This document shows positions 6,720 through 9,588 of a stretch of DNA of 9,588 nt, in pieces. The notes under the pieces were generated by a model. The model ran no database searches and was not told the origin of the DNA. It saw only the letters and a program-made list of their open reading frames with translations. The DNA is taken from positions 1 to 9,588 of the forward strand of contig CAZILN010000184.1 of the NCBI GenBank assembly GCA_964540005.1, read 5' to 3'. Source of the stretch: CAZILN01 sp964540005 (GTDB lineage Bacteria; Bacteroidota; Bacteroidia; Bacteroidales; SM23-62). Position numbers and translations under genes: made by a program. How positions within the stretch are numbered: the first letter of the stretch is position 1; every line of letters starts with the position of its first letter.

Positions 6720-7989
6720 TTCTGATAGTAACATCTTTGCTTACTCTGGAATTCCAAAATTCAAGCATTTTCTGAGCAGCAACCTGTTCGTCTACTTTTG
6801 TATATTTAAGGAAGTTCCGTTCGGTTCTGTGGCCGCTGATTTTCATAATAAAGAGGGTAGGAGTGCCCTTCAGATATTCATTGGTACAGAATGATCTTCT
6901 GCAGGTGTGGGAAGCAATCAGTTCATGTTTTTTATATGTTTTGTCAACTCGTTCAGCTCCTCTTTTCTGGGTAATGATAATCTCCTCATTTATTCCAGCT
7001 TCTTCTGCGATACCTTTGATAAGTTTATTGAACTCATTCATATGTATGCCTTCAGGTATTCCGCCATCGTATTTGTGGATGATCTTTTTTGCTGTGTCAT
7101 TAATCGGGATAACAACATGATTCATGGTCTTACCCTGCCGCAAATGGATAAAATCTCCTTTGATGTTAGCTGGCTTAATATTGCTGAGATCTGAATAGCG
7201 TAGCCCTGTATAACATCCAAGTACGAACAGGTCCTTCACTCTTTCTCGTTCAGTATTATCCGTCAAGTCCAGGTTATAGATAATATTGATCTCACCTTCT
7301 GTCAGGTAAATATTCTCAACCTCCTCCTGGTATACTTTGAAATCACTTGTATCAATCGGATCAATGATATGCTTCCTTGAGCAGTCCCTTAAAAAGATTT
7401 TGAGGTTTTTAAGTGTTTTGCCAACCGTATTAACTGCCAATCCTTTCTCTCCATCAGGCTTTACAGCGTCATGGCTAAGGTATTTCATAAACCTTTGATA
7501 GAAGTTGTAGTTAATGGATTTAAATTCAAGCTTTGATCTGCTCCATTGCTCATAGCCTTTGAGATGTTTCTTAAGCGCATGATAATCGTTGACTGTATGT
7601 TTGCCGACCCTGGGACTTTTAGCTTTGATATAATCCTCAAAATATTCAAAGAGATCCTTCTTGCCAGTTTTATCCTGCTCTTCATTGATTCCATAAAATA
7701 TATTTAATACATATTCAGGATTGGGTTCAATCCCTTCATCCTGGGCATTGCTAACAATGCTTTCAATCTCCAGTTTAATTTTCCTGATGTGTCTATTGAG
7801 TGTGTCGTATTTGGGATGACTTCTGCGTAATTCATCATTCTCAAAATCCCAGTATTTGATTTCTATTCTCCTGTTGGTGTTGATTAAGATCCGCTTGTCA
7901 CGACTGTAATTATACTGGACATATACCGGTGTCTTACCATCACGTGTTGAAACATTGTGCTTTTTAACAAGAAGTTTTATCGAGGCCAT
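6706..7989 (-). CDS. Tyrosine recombinase / phage-type integrase (Bacteroidetes type)
   Basis: Site-specific DNA recombinase of 427 residues, a normal length for Bacteroidota element integrases. The N-terminal part (about 1-80; IKLLVKKHNVSTRDGKTPVYVQYNYSRDKR region) resembles the Arm DNA-binding domain of this group. The SAM-like core-binding domain spans about 110-210 and the catalytic domain about 225-410. All catalytic residues are present: R264 (TGLRYSDL), K287 (RQGKT), H361 and R364 (HTCRRSF), H387 (SGHRTE) and nucleophile Y396 (LKYTKV). It should be active if expressed. No excisionase, relaxase, phage or cargo gene adjoins it. Its last dozen codons run into the remnant of another recombinase, so the C-terminal tail (about VTIRTSSG) may be supplied by the insertion junction. 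The upstream 180 bp carry several repeats that could be arm-type sites or operators. Confidence 0.93.
   Translation of the reverse strand: MASIKLLVKKHNVSTRDGKTPVYVQYNYSRDKRILINTNRRIEIKYWDFENDELRRSHPKYDTLNRHIRKIKLEIESIVSNAQDEGIEPNPEYVLNIFYGINEEQDKTGKKDLFEYFEDYIKAKSPRVGKHTVNDYHALKKHLKGYEQWSRSKLEFKSINYNFYQRFMKYLSHDAVKPDGEKGLAVNTVGKTLKNLKIFLRDCSRKHIIDPIDTSDFKVYQEEVENIYLTEGEINIIYNLDLTDNTERERVKDLFVLGCYTGLRYSDLSNIKPANIKGDFIHLRQGKTMNHVVIPINDTAKKIIHKYDGGIPEGIHMNEFNKLIKGIAEEAGINEEIIITQKRGAERVDKTYKKHELIASHTCRRSFCTNEYLKGTPTLFIMKISGHRTERNFLKYTKVDEQVAAQKMLEFWNSRVSKDVTIRTSSG
6714..6737. repeat. 8-bp inverted repeat at the recombinase/remnant junction
   Basis: AAGATGTT (6714-6721) and AACATCTT (6730-6737) are perfect complements around an 8-base spacer. 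The repeat lies exactly where homology to the dead recombinase begins and the intact recombinase ends. Paired 8-bp arms around an 8-base centre are the shape of a tyrosine-recombinase core site, but it may equally be a chance structure or a weak terminator within the coding end. Confidence 0.4.
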
Positions 7990-8008
7990 GTTCTGATTCC
8001 TAATATTT

Positions 8009-8029
8009 GTCTCGCAATTAGTCTCGCAA
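8009..8029. repeat. Two direct copies of GTCTCGCAA upstream of the recombinase
   Basis: GTCTCGCAA occurs at 8009-8017 and 8021-8029, a period of 12 bp, 20-40 bp upstream of the recombinase ATG. Short direct repeats beside an integrase gene are typical of arm-type sites bound by the N-terminal Arm domain. They could instead be an operator for the recombinase gene. A further GTCTCG occurs at 8146-8151, in the hairpin at 8140-8164. Confidence 0.55.
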
Positions 8030-8042
8030 ACTTGAATTAAGC

Positions 8043-8073
8043 TTGTATAATACGAATATACAAAATTTGTATA
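8043..8073. promoter_or_regulatory. Iterated TTGTATA / TATACAA palindromes upstream of the recombinase
   Basis: TTGTATA at 8043-8049 faces TATACAA at 8057-8063 across 7 bases, and the second copy is the left arm of a perfect 17-bp palindrome, TATACAAAATTTGTATA (8057-8073). Three half-sites in alternating orientation within 31 bp, 54-84 bp upstream of the recombinase start, look like a repressor or recombination-directionality-factor operator. High AT content raises the chance-occurrence rate, and no regulator gene is adjacent. Confidence 0.45.
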
Positions 8074-8100
8074 AATCTTCTAAAAATCCAGTATAATAGG

Positions 8101-8124
8101 CACTTTGAAGTAAAGTGAAGTAAA
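8101..8124. repeat. CACTTT/AAAGTG inverted repeat with overlapping GAAGTAAA direct repeat
   Basis: CACTTT (8101-8106) and AAAGTG (8112-8117) form an inverted repeat around GAAGT. The same stretch contains GAAGTAAA twice, at 8107-8114 and 8117-8124. It is part of the repeat-dense 150 bp between the MFS stop and the recombinase start. Function unknown. Confidence 0.35.
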
Positions 8125-8139
8125 CCTGGGTAAATGGTT

Positions 8140-8164
8140 CTTGCGGTCTCGTCGTCACCGCAAG
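8140..8164 (-). terminator. 8-bp GC-containing hairpin after the MFS gene
   Basis: CTTGCGGT (8140-8147) and ACCGCAAG (8157-8164) pair perfectly around a 9-base loop. The hairpin lies 11 bases after the stop codon of the leftward MFS gene, so it may end that operon and insulate the recombinase gene. It has no following T-run in the leftward direction, which weakens the terminator call. Its loop-proximal GTCTCG resembles the repeats at 8009-8029, so a recombination-site role is an alternative. Confidence 0.45.
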
Positions 8165-8174
8165 TAACATTCAA

Positions 8175-9446
8175 TTAAATCATTTTTGAAACAGACTTAA
8201 TTATTCCTTTTGCAACAGGGATGGAGACCAGTTGGATCAGTGCAATTATAAGCAAGGCATATTTTAGGGCAAAAGTCTTTGATACATACCTGGCGAGTAC
8301 AATAAACAATACAAGGCCGAATGCCCGGCCAACATATAATCCGAATTCATGATTGAAAATATAGGCAAATTCATTTCTGTTTTCCTTTTTCGATAATGCA
8401 TCGATTACTTTTAATTGAATTGGGAAATAAGCCAGATCGTGGAGCGGCTGAAACAATATTTTGCAAAGCATGAAAATAATTACTCCGATTGCCGAGAACA
8501 TGATGGTATTAACCAGGGCACCCGTGGCAAATATCACAAGGCCTATTGAAAAGATATAAATCCGGTGTTCCGGTTTCGATATCCTTCCTAAAACATAAAG
8601 TACAAGGGCAGTAATAATGCCGCATACCGATTGAATACTGCCCAGTTCATCTTCGTTGCCAACAAGGGTCATGATCAATATGGCTGGGGCAGTGACAAGG
8701 TATCCCTGGGCAGTTCCCTTCAGACTGGCAAGAAAAAGCATTTTGCGCCATAACTTATCAAATTTCAAGAATATGAATTTCTTTTGCCGGGGATTCATAA
8801 ACTTCTCCTGGTGAATGACTATGGAAGAGATTATGGTCAGGAGAAATACACAGGCGGTTACAATTTTATAGGCCGTATTGGCAGTGCCCCCAAACCAGTT
8901 TGACGTCTCTGTTTTTACAATAAACACACCAATAAAGAAGGGTACTACAATATAGGTCAGCGTGTAAAAGAAAGTCTCCACTCCATAATAATAGTTCCGC
9001 GTTTTATCGTTTGTTGTATTCAGGGCCAGGTAATCCCTGTTGGCCCAGAAGAATCCGAAGGACGAGCCCATCAGGAATCCGGCAATTCCTACCCCGGCAA
9101 AACTGATTTGTTCAAGCAGCATCATCGCAAGCAGGGATACTCCGCTTAAAAGCATTCCAAATGAATACAGGCGGGATATCCTGATCTTATTCAGTAAAAA
9201 TCCATTGATCAAAAAGGTGAAGGGGATCCCTGTATAAACGGTCAGCTGATAAAAAGCTACCATTGACGGATCCGATGAATTCCGCATAATATAAGCGCCG
9301 GCAAATATATCGATAACAGGCAATACAAATGCGTATATCATATTGGTTATCAGCAGTATACGCATATCTCTGGGATATGTGTTGAATACCTTTACTTCAC
9401 CGGCCAGTTTAAAGAAAGGGAAAAACAGAATTTTCAGTATTCGCAT
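8175..9446 (-). CDS. MFS transporter, probable oligosaccharide importer linked to GH130
   Basis: Integral inner-membrane transporter of 423 residues with about 12 predicted membrane segments. The N-terminal six lie near 30-51, 66-86, 95-111, 116-136, 157-177 and 193-211. A basic central loop follows (about 212-234, NPRQKKFIFLKFDK region). The C-terminal six lie near 237-258, 270-287, 295-313, 317-337, 372-386 and 394-412. The classic MFS motif after TM2 is degenerate (GFLLNKIRISRLYSFG, 82-97). FFWANRDYLALN (132-143) and the polar HEFGLYVGRAFG (366-377) are distinctive conserved-looking stretches. It begins 10 bp after the stop of the GH130 gene, so the two are one operon. GH130-MFS pairs import beta-mannosides or related disaccharides for intracellular phosphorolysis, which suggests the substrate class here. 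The exact sugar cannot be read from sequence. Confidence 0.85.
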   Translation of the reverse strand: MRILKILFFPFFKLAGEVKVFNTYPRDMRILLITNMIYAFVLPVIDIFAGAYIMRNSSDPSMVAFYQLTVYTGIPFTFLINGFLLNKIRISRLYSFGMLLSGVSLLAMMLLEQISFAGVGIAGFLMGSSFGFFWANRDYLALNTTNDKTRNYYYGVETFFYTLTYIVVPFFIGVFIVKTETSNWFGGTANTAYKIVTACVFLLTIISSIVIHQEKFMNPRQKKFIFLKFDKLWRKMLFLASLKGTAQGYLVTAPAILIMTLVGNEDELGSIQSVCGIITALVLYVLGRISKPEHRIYIFSIGLVIFATGALVNTIMFSAIGVIIFMLCKILFQPLHDLAYFPIQLKVIDALSKKENRNEFAYIFNHEFGLYVGRAFGLVLFIVLARYVSKTFALKYALLIIALIQLVSIPVAKGIIKSVSKMI

Positions 9447-9456
9447 CTCTACTTTT

Positions 9457-9588
9457 TTAAATCTCCTGTAAACTTGAAAGAATTTCAGTAATGGAAAGCC
9501 TTCCTGCGCAGATTACCTCATCAGAGGCCCCGTAATAAATGCTTATTTCATCTCCGTTAACGATATGTCCGTTTGTGAAAACCCCCTT
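9457..9588 (-). CDS. GH130-family glycoside phosphorylase/hydrolase, C-terminal 43 residues
   Basis: Only the 3' end is in the window, and the gene continues beyond the right edge. The leftward frame reads KGVFTNGHIV, NGDEISIYYG, ASDEVICAGR, LSITEILSSLQEI and then TAA at 9457-9459. VFxNG...GDExxIYYGASDxVI, followed by a short helix with LxEIL, is the last blade and C-terminus of the five-bladed GH130 propeller. Studied GH130 enzymes cleave beta-1,2- or beta-1,4-mannosides, usually with phosphate, in the cytoplasm; examples are mannosyl-glucose and mannosyl-GlcNAc phosphorylases of Bacteroides. The catalytic Asp and phosphate-binding residues are off the edge, so phosphorylase and hydrolase members cannot be separated here. 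Its short spacing to the MFS gene implies co-transcription. Confidence 0.8.
   Translation of the reverse strand, partial: KGVFTNGHIVNGDEISIYYGASDEVICAGRLSITEILSSLQEI

Noticed and set aside
8018..8170. Leftward 50-codon frame between the MFS and recombinase genes (starts MLLAVTTRPQ)
   Set aside because: It runs through the hairpin and all the palindromic repeats and has no recognisable similarity. The repeats explain the sequence better than coding does.

Overview
The window looks like chromosomal DNA of a member of the Bacteroidota. Four things point there: a Bacteroidetes-type 427-residue tyrosine recombinase, a 'Fibrobacter succinogenes major paralogous domain' secreted protein, an 800-residue FtsX/MacB-like permease of the kind common in this phylum, and an NtrC-type regulator carrying GAFTDA instead of GAFTGA. 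Intergenic DNA is AT-rich and recognisable Shine-Dalgarno sequences are scarce, which also fits. I cannot place it below phylum.

Layout. 1-45 is the 3' half of a tRNA-Pro(UGG), followed by a perfect 15-bp hairpin and about 300 bp without a convincing gene. Next is a leftward pair: an 8-TM ABC-type permease (1047-3458) and a secreted Fib_succ_major protein (404-1003). Divergent from it is a rightward two-component operon: a sigma-54-dependent response regulator (3664-5034) overlapping a membrane histidine kinase (5031-6380) by ATGA. The shared 205-bp spacer holds two tandem palindromic GTCTCA-N3-TGAGAC-type sites and, facing the permease, a near-consensus -24/-12 element. I propose that the regulator binds the palindromes and drives the permease and the secreted protein through sigma-54. 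The kinase has almost no periplasmic loop while the permease has two large periplasmic domains, so the permease may be the sensor.

A mobile-DNA scar lies between the kinase and the next block. It has an intact leftward tyrosine recombinase (6706-7989) with a repeat-rich upstream region (8009-8164). Directly beyond its 3' end is a decayed C-terminal fragment of a different, XerC/D-like recombinase (6578-6719, two frameshifts and an internal stop). This fragment is too broken to appear as an ORF.

The right end (8175-9588) is a leftward sugar-utilisation operon: the last 43 codons of a probable GH130 glycoside phosphorylase/hydrolase, then, 10 bp later, a 12-TM MFS transporter, probably for the matching oligosaccharide. 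No CRISPR array, rRNA or IS transposase was seen.
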